In this document: piece after piece, positions 8,315-16,987 of the stretch
Layout of the letters: every line of letters starts with the position of its first letter
How positions within the stretch are numbered: the stretch's first letter is position 1
Made by a program: the position numbers and the translations under genes
Notes under the pieces: generated by a model
What the model was told of the DNA's origin: nothing
Seen by the model: only the letters and a program-made list of their open reading frames with translations
Databases searched by the model: none
DNA from: Anaerosolibacter carboniphilus
GTDB lineage: Bacteria > Bacillota > Clostridia > Peptostreptococcales > Thermotaleaceae
Direction of reading: 5' to 3'
Length of the DNA stretch: 64,000 nt
NCBI RefSeq assembly: GCF_014205875.1
Contig: NZ_JACHEN010000006.1
Coordinates: 62,001 to 126,000 of the forward strand

Positions 8315-10081
8315 ATGAAAATGCAAATAAAAGAAGAGAATAGAGAAACATATGGAAAAATAGTAAGACTAGTGCTCATAGCTCTGCTTATTACAGGTAC
8401 TATTTTAACGCTCTTGCTTGGCAGTTATAAGTATTATAGAGACGTTGTGATAAAATCAGAACAAAAAGATATTTTGAATCTGGTAACAACTGTTTCATCG
8501 CAGTTGGAGGTGTACTTTAAAGAAACGGATCAGTATTTGTTAGAAATTTTAAGAGAACCTGAGTTTCAGGAAGAATTCGCTTTGGTGGCAAAAGGGGAAA
8601 TGGATAATATAAAGCTGATGGAGCTAATTCATAGAACTCGGGGTGACGAGTATATGTCCTTGGAATTGATCGATGAAAAGGGAGACATATTGAAGGCTTA
8701 TACAAACAATCCTCAATATGTATACCGATCAGGTCAAGATATAGAACAGGCAGTGAAAACAAGAGCAGATGTCTATTATGTCGATGCAAAAAGTGATAGA
8801 AGTATAAATATTATCCATCCTGTAAAATCCAATGGGAAGATGATAGGATTTGTTAGATTAAAGGTTGATGCAGAATATATTTATGAAATATATTTAGCCG
8901 ATTATAAATCTAATCAAAAAGGATATATTTCCGTTAAAGATGCAAATGGTATATTGTTGCTTCATCCTTCCAAGGAGGATTTAGGTCAAAATGTGGTGGA
9001 AGCAAGAAAAAATCAATATCCAAACTATGATTGGAGCGAATTAGAAAAGGTTGTAGAAAAGCAGAAAAATAGAGAGGCTGGCATAGAGATCTATCATTCC
9101 ATTTGGCCGGGGGAACATTTAAGGGTTCAGAAAATCAGCGCATTCACACCGTGTACGATTGGAGATACATTCTTGATTATCAATCTTTCCTTAGACTATG
9201 AGGAAACGATAACCAACCTGGAAGGAATCCGCAATGTTACCATACTGATATCCATCCTTTTGGTGGTGGCTTTCATAATCATGATTGGTTACATCTACGC
9301 TGTGGAAATAAAGAAGAATAAACTTACGATGGAGGCTAGATATCTTAATGAATTGAATGAGAAAAATGCCCTTTTGATGCATCAGTCAAGATTTGCTGCC
9401 ATGGGAGAAATGTTAGCCACCATTGCCCATCAATTAAAGCAGCCATTGAATGCATTGAAAATTTCTTTGTACAATATAGAAGATTATCATGTTCTTCAAG
9501 AAAGTGATGAGATATATCTAAAAAAACTTTTGGCATCCAATCATAAATTTATTGATAAAATGGCGAGTACGATTGATGATTTCAAGTTTTTTTTCAAGCC
9601 TCAGGATCATAACACAGCATTTAACCTTTATGAGGCTATCCTGTTTGCCATTGAATTGAATGTAGCAAGAATAAATTATCTCGAGATTGAAGTGGATGTT
9701 ACTGGAGATAAAGATCTTCAAATCAAAGGAGAAAGCAATGTATTTTCTCAGGTAGTATTAAACTTGATCAACAATTCCATAGATGTGCTAAAAGACAAGG
9801 AGAAAGACAGAAAAATCGAAATTAGTATTGAAGAAAAAGAAGAGGAAATCAGTATTATTGTTACCGATAATGGTGGAGGAGTAAAGGGAGAAATGTTGGA
9901 GAAAATGTTTGAGCCCTATGCCACAACCAAAGGTGATCAGGGGACAGGATTAGGGCTGTACATTTCGAAAAACATATTAAGAGAAAAATTCCGTGGAGAT
10001 TTATGGCTCGAAAATATAAATGATGGTGTAAAAGTGCAAATTATTTTGCCAAAAGGAGGTCAATATGGGCATCGAAAGTAA
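8315..10081 (+). CDS. Sensor histidine kinase with extracellular Cache-type domain
   Basis: 588 residues from the ATG at 8315, preceded by AAGAAAGGA; an in-frame ATG at 8297 has no such site. Transmembrane helices near 20-40 and 308-330 enclose a ~265-residue extracellular region. Its pattern (YISVKDANGILLLHPSKEDLGQN) is that of double-Cache sensors, which bind small metabolites such as carboxylates. The cytoplasmic kinase is of the NtrB/HPK4 type: H-box GEMLATIAHQLKQPLNAL, N-box NLINNSIDVL, G-boxes DNGGGV and GTGLGLYISKNI. It overlaps the next gene, a response regulator, by 17 bases. Position before the citrate genes suggests a di/tricarboxylate sensor. Confidence 0.92.
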   Translation: MKMQIKEENRETYGKIVRLVLIALLITGTILTLLLGSYKYYRDVVIKSEQKDILNLVTTVSSQLEVYFKETDQYLLEILREPEFQEEFALVAKGEMDNIKLMELIHRTRGDEYMSLELIDEKGDILKAYTNNPQYVYRSGQDIEQAVKTRADVYYVDAKSDRSINIIHPVKSNGKMIGFVRLKVDAEYIYEIYLADYKSNQKGYISVKDANGILLLHPSKEDLGQNVVEARKNQYPNYDWSELEKVVEKQKNREAGIEIYHSIWPGEHLRVQKISAFTPCTIGDTFLIINLSLDYEETITNLEGIRNVTILISILLVVAFIIMIGYIYAVEIKKNKLTMEARYLNELNEKNALLMHQSRFAAMGEMLATIAHQLKQPLNALKISLYNIEDYHVLQESDEIYLKKLLASNHKFIDKMASTIDDFKFFFKPQDHNTAFNLYEAILFAIELNVARINYLEIEVDVTGDKDLQIKGESNVFSQVVLNLINNSIDVLKDKEKDRKIEISIEEKEEEISIIVTDNGGGVKGEMLEKMFEPYATTKGDQGTGLGLYISKNILREKFRGDLWLENINDGVKVQIILPKGGQYGHRK

Positions 10082-10835
10082 CCTGCTAAAAAGTTTAAAA
10101 GTGCTTTATGTAGAGGATGAAGAAGAAGTATTAGAGCAGATGCAATTTTTCCTAAAAAAGAGAGTGGGAAGGCTTATTACAGCGCAAAATGGAAAAGAAG
10201 GGATAGCGTCGTTTAAAGAAAATTTTCCAGATATGGTGATTTCAGATTTAAAAATGCCTGTTATGGATGGAATTTCTATGGCGAGAGAACTCAGAAAGGT
10301 TAGTGACGTACCCATTATCATCACAACAGCCTTTTCTGATCAAGATATGATTTTAAAGGCAGTGGATGTAGGCATAGAAAAATATATTATTAAGCCATTA
10401 GACGCGAAAGAGCTTTTGGAGGCGATGGAAAAAATTTCCGTAAAAATTCTTCGAAACAAAGGTGAACTTTTGGCTGTGAGAAACATGGCCCTCACAAAGG
10501 AGGATAAGCTTAGGATTGAAGAGGGGATTAAAAACGCAATGGCTAAATTGATTAAGGAAAAAACAGGAAAAGGGCCTCAAAATGTAAAAGCTTTTATTCA
10601 TGCAAGAACCTTAGAAATTGAAATCGTAGAGGTCTTGACCAAAATGGAAAAGACGCTTCTAGAGAAAGAGAAAAATACATCTATGGTAAAGTATGGAAGA
10701 GAGGTTTTTTACAAAGATCATGAAGAAGGGATGAAGCGCATTGTGAAAGAGTTTGTGCCTTGGGACATACAACTGGCCTCCATCGATATGGATTTTCTAA
10801 ACGACAAAAATCGACTTAAATTTATGATTGTTTAA
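10065..10835 (+). CDS. Response regulator with C-terminal DUF2294-like domain (no DNA-binding domain)
   Basis: 256 residues. The N-terminal receiver domain (about 10-125) has VEDEEE, phospho-acceptor Asp in MVISDLKMPVMDG, and IKPLD with the conserved Lys. No helix-turn-helix follows. Instead residues about 145-256 (GIKNAMAKLIKEKTGKGP, then a region ending in NRLKFMIV) resemble DUF2294, usually a free-standing ~115-residue protein of unknown function. Output may therefore be protein-protein or RNA based. It is co-transcribed with the kinase at 8315-10081 and sits 200 bases before the citrate transporter. Confidence 0.85.
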   Translation: MGIESNLLKSLKVLYVEDEEEVLEQMQFFLKKRVGRLITAQNGKEGIASFKENFPDMVISDLKMPVMDGISMARELRKVSDVPIIITTAFSDQDMILKAVDVGIEKYIIKPLDAKELLEAMEKISVKILRNKGELLAVRNMALTKEDKLRIEEGIKNAMAKLIKEKTGKGPQNVKAFIHARTLEIEIVEVLTKMEKTLLEKEKNTSMVKYGREVFYKDHEEGMKRIVKEFVPWDIQLASIDMDFLNDKNRLKFMIV

Positions 10836-10843
10836 AAAAATAC

Positions 10844-10918
10844 TTTACAAGAAAACAATTCTAGTGTATATTCTTAATGTAGTTAAGTTTGAAAAGGTTT
10901 TCATTGAAAAGTTTTTCA
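10844..10918 (+). promoter_or_regulatory. Citrate operon promoter with twin palindromic operators
   Basis: TTTACA (10844-10849), 17-base spacer, TATATT (10867-10872). Immediately downstream of the expected start lie two near-identical 14-base palindromes in tandem, TGAAAAGGTTTTCA (10890-10903) and TGAAAAGTTTTTCA (10905-10918). They resemble cre boxes with a changed centre (GG or GT instead of CG), so CcpA or another LacI-family protein could block elongation here. The regulatory partner is inferred. Confidence 0.65.
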
Positions 10919-11038
10919 AAATAACTGTGGGATATCTAATTGAATAGCATTCAAGCTGTTGAATTTATTTGGGAAAGTCTATGGATTTAGCTTAAAAAGC
11001 AAACGTAAAAACATTAAAAAAATCAAAGGAGGAAGAAT

Positions 11039-12385
11039 ATGGAAGTTATTCAGAAAACAAAGATTGAAAAAGCAGAAAACACAGCTGCAGCAACAAAAAA
11101 AGTATTTAAGGTATATGGAATTCCTTTACCGTTGTTCTTGTTGACAGCGGTTGTAACAATTGCAGCATCCTTTTTCGATGTCCTTCCAGGATCTATAGTA
11201 GGGGCATTGGCAATCTGTTTTGCATTGGGAATCATATTTGGTGAAATTGGAGATCGAATTCCTATTTGGAATGAATATGTAGGTGGAGGTGCAATTCTTA
11301 CATTTCTAGCGGTAGCTTATTTGGTATATTCAGGTGTCATGCCAGAGAAAACAGTCGAAACGATTACTGTATTTATGGACGACACAAACTTTTTAGCATT
11401 GTTCATTTCGGTTTTAATCACAGGGAGTATTTTGGCAGTAAATAGAAAGCTCTTATTAAAGGCATTGGTTGGATATGTACCAGCAATCCTGGCTGGAATT
11501 GCTGGAGCAATGGCCTTTGGAGCATTGGCAGGATTATTGACTGGAATACCAATTCCAAAGATTTTGGCGATGTATGTGCTTCCGATTATGGGAGGCGGAA
11601 CTGGTGCAGGGGCTATTCCGATGAGTGAAATTTACGCCAATGTAACTGGAAATGATCCGAAACAATTTTTATCTTTCGCATTCCCGATTTTAACGATTGC
11701 TAATATTATTTGTATTGTTGTAGCTGCATTGTTACACAAATTGGGTGAAAGAATACCTGCATTATCAGGAAATGGTGAACTGGTTAGAGGAAAAGGACTA
11801 GATGCTTCTGAAGAAGCACCCAATGTAAAAGTAACATTAAAAGAAGTTGGGGCAGGATTATTACTTTCAACATTTTTCTATGTACTAGGTACATTGATGA
11901 GCAAAAAGGTTCTACCAACCATAGGTGGGGTGCAGGTTCATGCCTTTGCATACATGGTTGTATTTGTAGCAATTTTTAATGCGTTGAATTTAATACCTGA
12001 AGAATTAAAACAAGGAACAAAAAAGCTTCAAGGCTTCTTCTCAGGGCAATTTTTGTTGGTAATCATGGTAGGTGTAGGTGTAGCGTATACAGACTTAGGG
12101 GAGATCATCCAAGCATTAAACCTGCAAAATATTTTTATTGCAAGTCTTATTGTTGTAGGCGCTACCCTAGGCTCAGGATTATTTGGATATTTGATTGGTT
12201 TCTTTCCAATTGAAGCTTCTATCACCGCTGGGCTATGTATGGCAAACAGAGGCGGCTCTGGCGACTTAGAGGTGTTGAGTGCTTCAAAGAGAATGAATCT
12301 GCTTTCTTTCGCACAAATATCCTCTAGATTAGGTGGAGGAATCATGTTGGTTGTAGCAAGTATTGTATTTGGAATGGTGTTTTAA
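11039..12385 (+). CDS. 2-hydroxycarboxylate transporter (citrate/malate symporter, 2HCT family)
   Basis: 448 residues, about 11-12 hydrophobic segments. Two family signatures are present: GGGTGAGAIPMSEIY in the first half (a GGxG re-entrant loop) and ANRGGSGDLEVLSASKRMNL with AQISSRLGGG near the C-terminus, which in CitS/CitP/MleP contains the citrate-binding Arg. The family imports citrate, malate or lactate by Na+ or H+ symport or precursor/product exchange. The citrate lyase genes start 20 bases downstream, so citrate (or citramalate) is the expected substrate. GGAGGAAGAATATG sets the start. Confidence 0.92.
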   Translation: MEVIQKTKIEKAENTAAATKKVFKVYGIPLPLFLLTAVVTIAASFFDVLPGSIVGALAICFALGIIFGEIGDRIPIWNEYVGGGAILTFLAVAYLVYSGVMPEKTVETITVFMDDTNFLALFISVLITGSILAVNRKLLLKALVGYVPAILAGIAGAMAFGALAGLLTGIPIPKILAMYVLPIMGGGTGAGAIPMSEIYANVTGNDPKQFLSFAFPILTIANIICIVVAALLHKLGERIPALSGNGELVRGKGLDASEEAPNVKVTLKEVGAGLLLSTFFYVLGTLMSKKVLPTIGGVQVHAFAYMVVFVAIFNALNLIPEELKQGTKKLQGFFSGQFLLVIMVGVGVAYTDLGEIIQALNLQNIFIASLIVVGATLGSGLFGYLIGFFPIEASITAGLCMANRGGSGDLEVLSASKRMNLLSFAQISSRLGGGIMLVVASIVFGMVF

Positions 12386-12405
12386 ATTAAAGGAGGTATG
12401 ATGTC

Positions 12406-12681
12406 ATGGTAGGGATTGCAGGACATGAAAATGCTCAGGACTGTCTTGTAAAAGTGACCTTGAAAGATGAAGGTGGACTAAACATTAAGATCAGCAGCAA
12501 GCTGAAAAAATTGTTTGAACGATATATGATGGAAGCAGTAATGACGGCAGCCCGTGAGCTGAATGTTGAAAATGCAGATATAGAAGTTTTAGATTTGGGA
12601 AGCCTGGACTTTGTCATCAAAGCAAGGGTGAAGACGGCGATAAAAAGAGCAAAGGGGGCAGCATACGGTGAAAAAGCTTAG
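12406..12681 (+). CDS. citD: Citrate lyase acyl-carrier (gamma) subunit-like protein, lacks the usual cofactor Ser
   Basis: 91 residues, the right length and position (before citE, citF) for CitD, the carrier of the phosphoribosyl-dephospho-CoA arm. The N-terminus aligns with the family segment AGTLESSDVMVRI, but here reads AGHENAQDCLVKV. The Ser that carries the prosthetic group (Ser14 in Klebsiella) falls on Ala10, and the next Ser is Gln. The C-terminal half (LDFVIKARVKTAIKRA) is normal. The gene overlaps citE by 14 bases. It could be a degenerate or differently loaded carrier; nearby citC, citX or citG genes are absent. Confidence 0.82.
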   Translation: MVGIAGHENAQDCLVKVTLKDEGGLNIKISSKLKKLFERYMMEAVMTAARELNVENADIEVLDLGSLDFVIKARVKTAIKRAKGAAYGEKA

Positions 12682-13546
12682 ACGAACAATGCTATTTTGT
12701 CCTGCCAGTGAGCCAAAGATGTTCTTTAATACACCGATCTATAATCCCGACTGTATTATATTTGATCTAGAAGATGCAGTTGCTTATTCTGAAAAGGACA
12801 GCGCGAGGGATTTACTTTGTGAAGCGATTCAATCCATTGATTATAAGGATATAGAGATCTTTGTAAGAGTGAACCCTCTCTATACTGAATTCGGAGAGAT
12901 CGATGTCAAAGAGGTTGTGAAAGCTGGTGTTAGAAATATCAGATTGCCAATGTGTGAAACACCAGAGGATGTGAAAAGATTATCGCTTCTGTTGGATGAG
13001 GTTGAAAAAGAAAACCAGATAGAATTAGGATCTGTAAAGATCCAGTGTGCAATTGAAACACCGAAGGGTGTATTGAATGCATTGGCAATTGCAACGGCAA
13101 GTCCAAGAGTTGTAGCAATCTCCTTCGGTGCAGAGGATTTCACAAGAACCCTAGGGGTAGACAGAACAAAGACGGCGAAGGAGCTTACCCATGCAAGAGC
13201 TTATATTGTCCTTGCAGCCAGCGTAGCCAATGTAGATGCCATTGACACAGTATGGGCGGATATATCAGATATTGAAGGATTTAAGGAAGAGACAAGGGAT
13301 GCGAAGATCTTAGGATTTTCAGGAAAATCCTGCATTCATCCATCTCAAGTAAAAGAAGTGCATAGGATATTTACGCCCACAGAAAATGAAATAGAGAAAT
13401 CGTTGAGAATTATTCAAGCTGCAAAAGAAGCAGAGGAAAAAGGTCTTGGTGTCATTACGGTAGATGGAAAAATGGTAGATAAGCCAGTGATACAAAAGGC
13501 TGAACGAATTATTGATTTAGCCAAGGCGGCAAGAGTTTTAAAGTAG
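12668..13546 (+). CDS. citE: Citrate lyase beta subunit (citryl-ACP lyase)
   Basis: 292 residues of the HpcH/HpaI/CitE TIM-barrel family. LRRTMLFCPASEPKM at the start, IIFDLEDAVA (Mg site Asp/Glu), FVRVNPL and a catalytic-site Glu in QCAIETPKG, then ISFGAEDFTR and a C-terminal GKSCIHPSQV are all typical. It cleaves citryl-thioester to oxaloacetate and acetyl-thioester. GTG start 7 bases after AAAGGGGGCA, overlapping citD. CitE-like proteins also act on citramalyl- or malyl-CoA, so the substrate could be a citrate relative. Confidence 0.93.
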   Translation: MKKLRRTMLFCPASEPKMFFNTPIYNPDCIIFDLEDAVAYSEKDSARDLLCEAIQSIDYKDIEIFVRVNPLYTEFGEIDVKEVVKAGVRNIRLPMCETPEDVKRLSLLLDEVEKENQIELGSVKIQCAIETPKGVLNALAIATASPRVVAISFGAEDFTRTLGVDRTKTAKELTHARAYIVLAASVANVDAIDTVWADISDIEGFKEETRDAKILGFSGKSCIHPSQVKEVHRIFTPTENEIEKSLRIIQAAKEAEEKGLGVITVDGKMVDKPVIQKAERIIDLAKAARVLK

Positions 13547-13559
13547 AGGAGGGTTGGAA

Positions 13560-15113
13560 ATGGAATTTGTAGAAAATAAAGTAGGGAGAATGGTCCCAAC
13601 CTATATAGAGGGCATCGGAGCTTTAAAGCCTTTCAATGGAATATTTGATACAGATATCGAGGGTAGAAAACATAGCTCATTATTAAGCAAGGCGACACCT
13701 TCGGATCAGAAACTTCTAAATTCTATAGGAGAAGCCATAGAAAAAACAGGACTTAGAGATGGAATGACGATTTCATTTCATCACCACCTACGCAACGGGG
13801 ATCATGTTTTGATGATGGTAGTAGAGGAAATTGCTAGAATGGGCATTAAGGATATTACCATTTGTGCTTCATCTTTAACCAATGCCCATGAGGGGCTTGT
13901 GGCCCATATAAAAAGCGGTGTGGTAACGGGTCTTCATACCAGTGGTTTGAGAGGAAATATTGCGAAGGAAATCACCACCAACTGCATACTGCCTAAACCT
14001 GTTATTTTCAGGACTCACGGGGGAAGGGCAAGGGCCATTGAATCTGGAGATGTAAAGATCGATGTTGCATTTATTGCAGCTTCTTGCTGTGATGACATGG
14101 GAAATATGAATGGAAAATTAGGTAAATCAGCGTTTGGTGCCATGGGATACCCGATGGTAGATGCACAATATGCGGATAAAGTGGTAGCCATCACAGATAA
14201 TTTGGTACCTTATCCCGCATATCCCATCAGTATTCCACAAACATTGGTGGACTATGTGGTTGTTGTAGAAGAAATCGGAGATCCAGCGCTGATCAGTGCT
14301 GGCGCTACAAGGGTGACGAATAATCCAGTGGAGCTGCTCATTGCTGAGTATGCAAGCGATGTGTTAATCCAATCTGGACTTGTGAAAGAAGGATTTTCTT
14401 TCCAAGCAGGAAGTGGTGGCGCCTCCCTTGCTGTGGCGAAGTATCTCAGAGATTACATGAAGGCCAATAATATTGTTGGCGGGTTTGCTTCGGGTGGAGC
14501 TACCTCCTATCTAGTAGAACTACTGGAAGAAGGGTTATTCAGAACCCTTCTAGATACTCAAACCTTTGATGCCAAAGCGGCAACTTCTTTTATAAAAAAT
14601 GAAAACCATATTGAAATGTCAGCATCCATGTATGCAAACCCTCACAATAAGGGATGCGTTGCCAATAAGTTGGATATCATGATCTTATCGGCCACAGAGG
14701 TGGATGTAAACTATAACGTAAATGTAATGACGGCTTCTACTGGGGTCATTATGGGCGCTCAAGGGGGGCATCCCGATACCGCAGCAGGTGCAAAACTAAC
14801 AGTGGTCGTAGCGCCCCTTATGAGGAAGAGAATTCCAATCGTCGTAGATGAGGTAACGACAATTGTGACACCAGGAGAAACGGTAGATGTAGTCGTAACC
14901 GAAAGAGGTATCGCAGTGAATCCTAAAAATACGGAACTTCTTGCAAAGCTAAAAGCTATGAATCTCCCCGTAATGACGATTGAAGAATTACGGGATTTAG
15001 CAGAAAGTTTTACGGGAAAGCCTGAAAAAGTAGAATTTGGTGATAAAATTGTAGGAATCATCGAATATAGAGATGGAACTGTAATGGATGTTATTCGAAA
15101 CGTAATAAAATAA
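13560..15113 (+). CDS. citF: Citrate lyase alpha subunit (citrate CoA/ACP-transferase)
   Basis: 517 residues from the ATG at 13560, 7 bases after AGGAGGG; a TTG two codons earlier is too close to that site. CoA-transferase family I fold. Markers include MTISFHHHLRNGDHV, FRTHGGRARAI, DVAFIAASCCDDMGN, the Gly-rich FQAGSGGASLAVAKYL and GAQGGHPDTAAGAK. It exchanges acetyl for citrate on the carrier thioester. It is followed by a strong terminator, so the citrate operon is transporter-citD-citE-citF; no ligase or cofactor-synthesis genes are included. Confidence 0.94.
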   Translation: MEFVENKVGRMVPTYIEGIGALKPFNGIFDTDIEGRKHSSLLSKATPSDQKLLNSIGEAIEKTGLRDGMTISFHHHLRNGDHVLMMVVEEIARMGIKDITICASSLTNAHEGLVAHIKSGVVTGLHTSGLRGNIAKEITTNCILPKPVIFRTHGGRARAIESGDVKIDVAFIAASCCDDMGNMNGKLGKSAFGAMGYPMVDAQYADKVVAITDNLVPYPAYPISIPQTLVDYVVVVEEIGDPALISAGATRVTNNPVELLIAEYASDVLIQSGLVKEGFSFQAGSGGASLAVAKYLRDYMKANNIVGGFASGGATSYLVELLEEGLFRTLLDTQTFDAKAATSFIKNENHIEMSASMYANPHNKGCVANKLDIMILSATEVDVNYNVNVMTASTGVIMGAQGGHPDTAAGAKLTVVVAPLMRKRIPIVVDEVTTIVTPGETVDVVVTERGIAVNPKNTELLAKLKAMNLPVMTIEELRDLAESFTGKPEKVEFGDKIVGIIEYRDGTVMDVIRNVIK

Positions 15114-15128
15114 GAGATTTATTGATTT

Positions 15129-15175
15129 GAATAAAAATAGCAGATGGATCATATCGAAATCTGCTATTTTTATTC
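15129..15175 (+). terminator. Terminator after citF
   Basis: GAATAAAAATAGCAGAT and ATCTGCTATTTTTATTC arms around a ~13-base loop, ending in a T-rich tract. Confidence 0.85.
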
Positions 15176-15250
15176 ATTAAGAGATTTTATAAAACAAGAT
15201 TGGTCACTTTAAAAGAAAGTTATATGAAGGTATAAAGAAGGAGGCATAAT

Positions 15251-16648
15251 ATGGGAAAGGTGAAAATCACAGAAACTGTCTTGAGAGATGCACACCAGTC
15301 TCTCATTGCAACGAGGATGAAAACGGAAGAAATGGTTCCTATACTGGAAACATTGAATCAAGTAGGATACCATTCGCTAGAAGTATGGGGAGGTGCAACG
15401 TTTGATGCCTGCCTGAGATTCCTTGATGAGGATCCATGGGAAAGGTTGAGACTGGTTCGAAAGTCCGTGAAGGATACGAAGCTACAGATGCTGCTTAGAG
15501 GACAAAATCTTTTAGGATATAAGCATTATGCTGACGACGTGGTTTCTGAATTTGTGAAAAAAGCTATTGCAAATGGCATTGATATCATTCGAATTTTTGA
15601 TGCATTGAATGATGTGAGAAACTTAGAAGTAGCCCTAAAAACAACAAAAAAAGAGGGCGGTCATGCCCAGGCAGCCATTTCCTATACCATTAGTCCCGTC
15701 CATAATACAGCGTATTACTTACAGATAGCCAGTCAAATGGAAAGTATGGGAGCAGATTCTATTTGTATTAAAGATATGTCTGGCATTTTAACGCCCTACA
15801 ATGCCTTTGATCTTGTTTCTAAGCTGAAGAAGACAAGCAAAGTGCCTATTCAGCTGCATACTCACTACACCAGTGGAGTGGCTTCGATGACCTATTTGAA
15901 AGCCATCGAAGCGGGTGTAGATGTAGTGGACTGTGCCATATCTCCCATGGCTTTAGGGACTTCTCAACCACCAACAGAGCCCCTTGTTGCAACGCTCCAG
16001 GGAACGGATTATGATACTGGGTTAAATCTAGAGGTCTTAAATAAGGTGGCAGAACATTTTAGACCTGTTCGTGATCAATATATGGAAAAAGGGTTATTGG
16101 ACCCTAAAGTTTTAGGTGTAGATGTAAATGCCCTGGTTTATCAAGTGCCTGGCGGTATGCTATCCAATCTAGTCTCTCAGCTTAAGATGCAAAATGCAGT
16201 TCATAAATATGAAGAGGTGCTGAAGGAAGTGCCGAGAGTACGAGAGGATCTAGGTTATCCTCCATTGGTAACACCTTTAAGTCAGATGGTAGGAACTCAG
16301 GCTGTATTTAATGTGATTTTAGGAGAAAGATATAAGATGGTACCGAAAGAAATCAAAGCCTATGTAAAGGGTGAATATGGTAAACCGGCGGTTGAGATTT
16401 CGGAAGAGATTCGTAAAAAAATCATTGGCAGTGAGGAAGTCATCACCTGCAGACCGGCGGACTTAATACCACCACAATTAGATGGCATCCGCAATGAAAT
16501 GAAGGAATATCTGGAACAGGAGGAGGATGTCCTATCCTACGCCTTATTCCCTACGGTGGCAGTGGAATACTTCAAGCATCGTCAAGCCAAAAAATATAAG
16601 ATCGACAGTAGATATGTAGACAAGGAGCAAAAAACCTATCCAGTGTAA
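15251..16648 (+). CDS. oadA: Oxaloacetate decarboxylase alpha / pyruvate carboxylase B-type carboxyltransferase, no biotin domain
   Basis: 465 residues. The TIM barrel has ETVLRDAHQSLIATRMKTEEM, the metal-ligand HTHYTSG and the carbamylated-Lys motif ICIKDMSG, diagnostic of the OadA/PycB carboxyltransferase. The protein stops after the conserved helical domain (EYFKHRQAKKYKIDSRYVDK); the C-terminal biotinyl-Lys domain with MKM, present in Klebsiella OadA, is missing. A biotin carrier and the membrane beta subunit must be encoded elsewhere if it pumps Na+. It would remove the oxaloacetate made by citrate lyase. Separate promoter region, GAAGGAGG site, single-gene unit between two terminators. 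Confidence 0.92.
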   Translation: MGKVKITETVLRDAHQSLIATRMKTEEMVPILETLNQVGYHSLEVWGGATFDACLRFLDEDPWERLRLVRKSVKDTKLQMLLRGQNLLGYKHYADDVVSEFVKKAIANGIDIIRIFDALNDVRNLEVALKTTKKEGGHAQAAISYTISPVHNTAYYLQIASQMESMGADSICIKDMSGILTPYNAFDLVSKLKKTSKVPIQLHTHYTSGVASMTYLKAIEAGVDVVDCAISPMALGTSQPPTEPLVATLQGTDYDTGLNLEVLNKVAEHFRPVRDQYMEKGLLDPKVLGVDVNALVYQVPGGMLSNLVSQLKMQNAVHKYEEVLKEVPRVREDLGYPPLVTPLSQMVGTQAVFNVILGERYKMVPKEIKAYVKGEYGKPAVEISEEIRKKIIGSEEVITCRPADLIPPQLDGIRNEMKEYLEQEEDVLSYALFPTVAVEYFKHRQAKKYKIDSRYVDKEQKTYPV

Positions 16649-16703
16649 TCGGTTAATAATTACCAAGGAATATAAGAGGACTGAGGCTCGATATGAAATA
16701 AGC

Positions 16704-16742
16704 AAAAAGGCTGTTCTATGCAATAAATAGAACAGCCTTTTT
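16704..16742 (+). terminator. Terminator after oadA
   Basis: AAAAAGGCTGTTCTAT and ATAGAACAGCCTTTTT arms, 7-base loop, T-run. It separates oadA from the 240-base stretch that holds a decayed transporter tail. Confidence 0.88.
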
Positions 16743-16817
16743 AAACAGGTACGTTTGATATGCATGCCTCCCCATTATATTTTGAAGCCGCTGTTTGATA
16801 GTTTTTGGCTAGTATGA

Positions 16818-16934
16818 TTTCATGAGACTTTTACAGGAAAAATGATGATTGGGGCAGTGTTTATTCTGGCAGCTGTTATGAACTCGAAGATGCTGAGTAA
16901 AAAAGTGAGTGAAAATGGAATGAAACTAATTTGA
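16818..16934 (+). pseudogene. Decayed 3' end of an EamA/DMT transporter gene
   Basis: The frame reads FHETFTGKMMIGAVFILAAV then NSKMLSKKVSENG and a stop. This matches the last helix of EamA-type transporters (typical pattern: GE.LT...GA.LILAGV). In-frame TGA at 16815 cuts it from upstream sequence; in another frame, about 16780-16815, remnants such as EAAV and FLASMIS recall the preceding helix with stops and a shift. No start codon context or full-length gene exists, so it is a relic. The rest of 16743-16987 shows nothing else. Confidence 0.5.
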
Positions 16935-16987
16935 TTTTCTTACGTCTTAATGGTATAAAGGTATAAAGTGCATAGGGAGGTAATTTC

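Noticed and set aside
12028..12345. 105-codon minus-strand frame inside the citrate transporter gene
   Set aside because: Shadow of the 2HCT signature region; no start signal.
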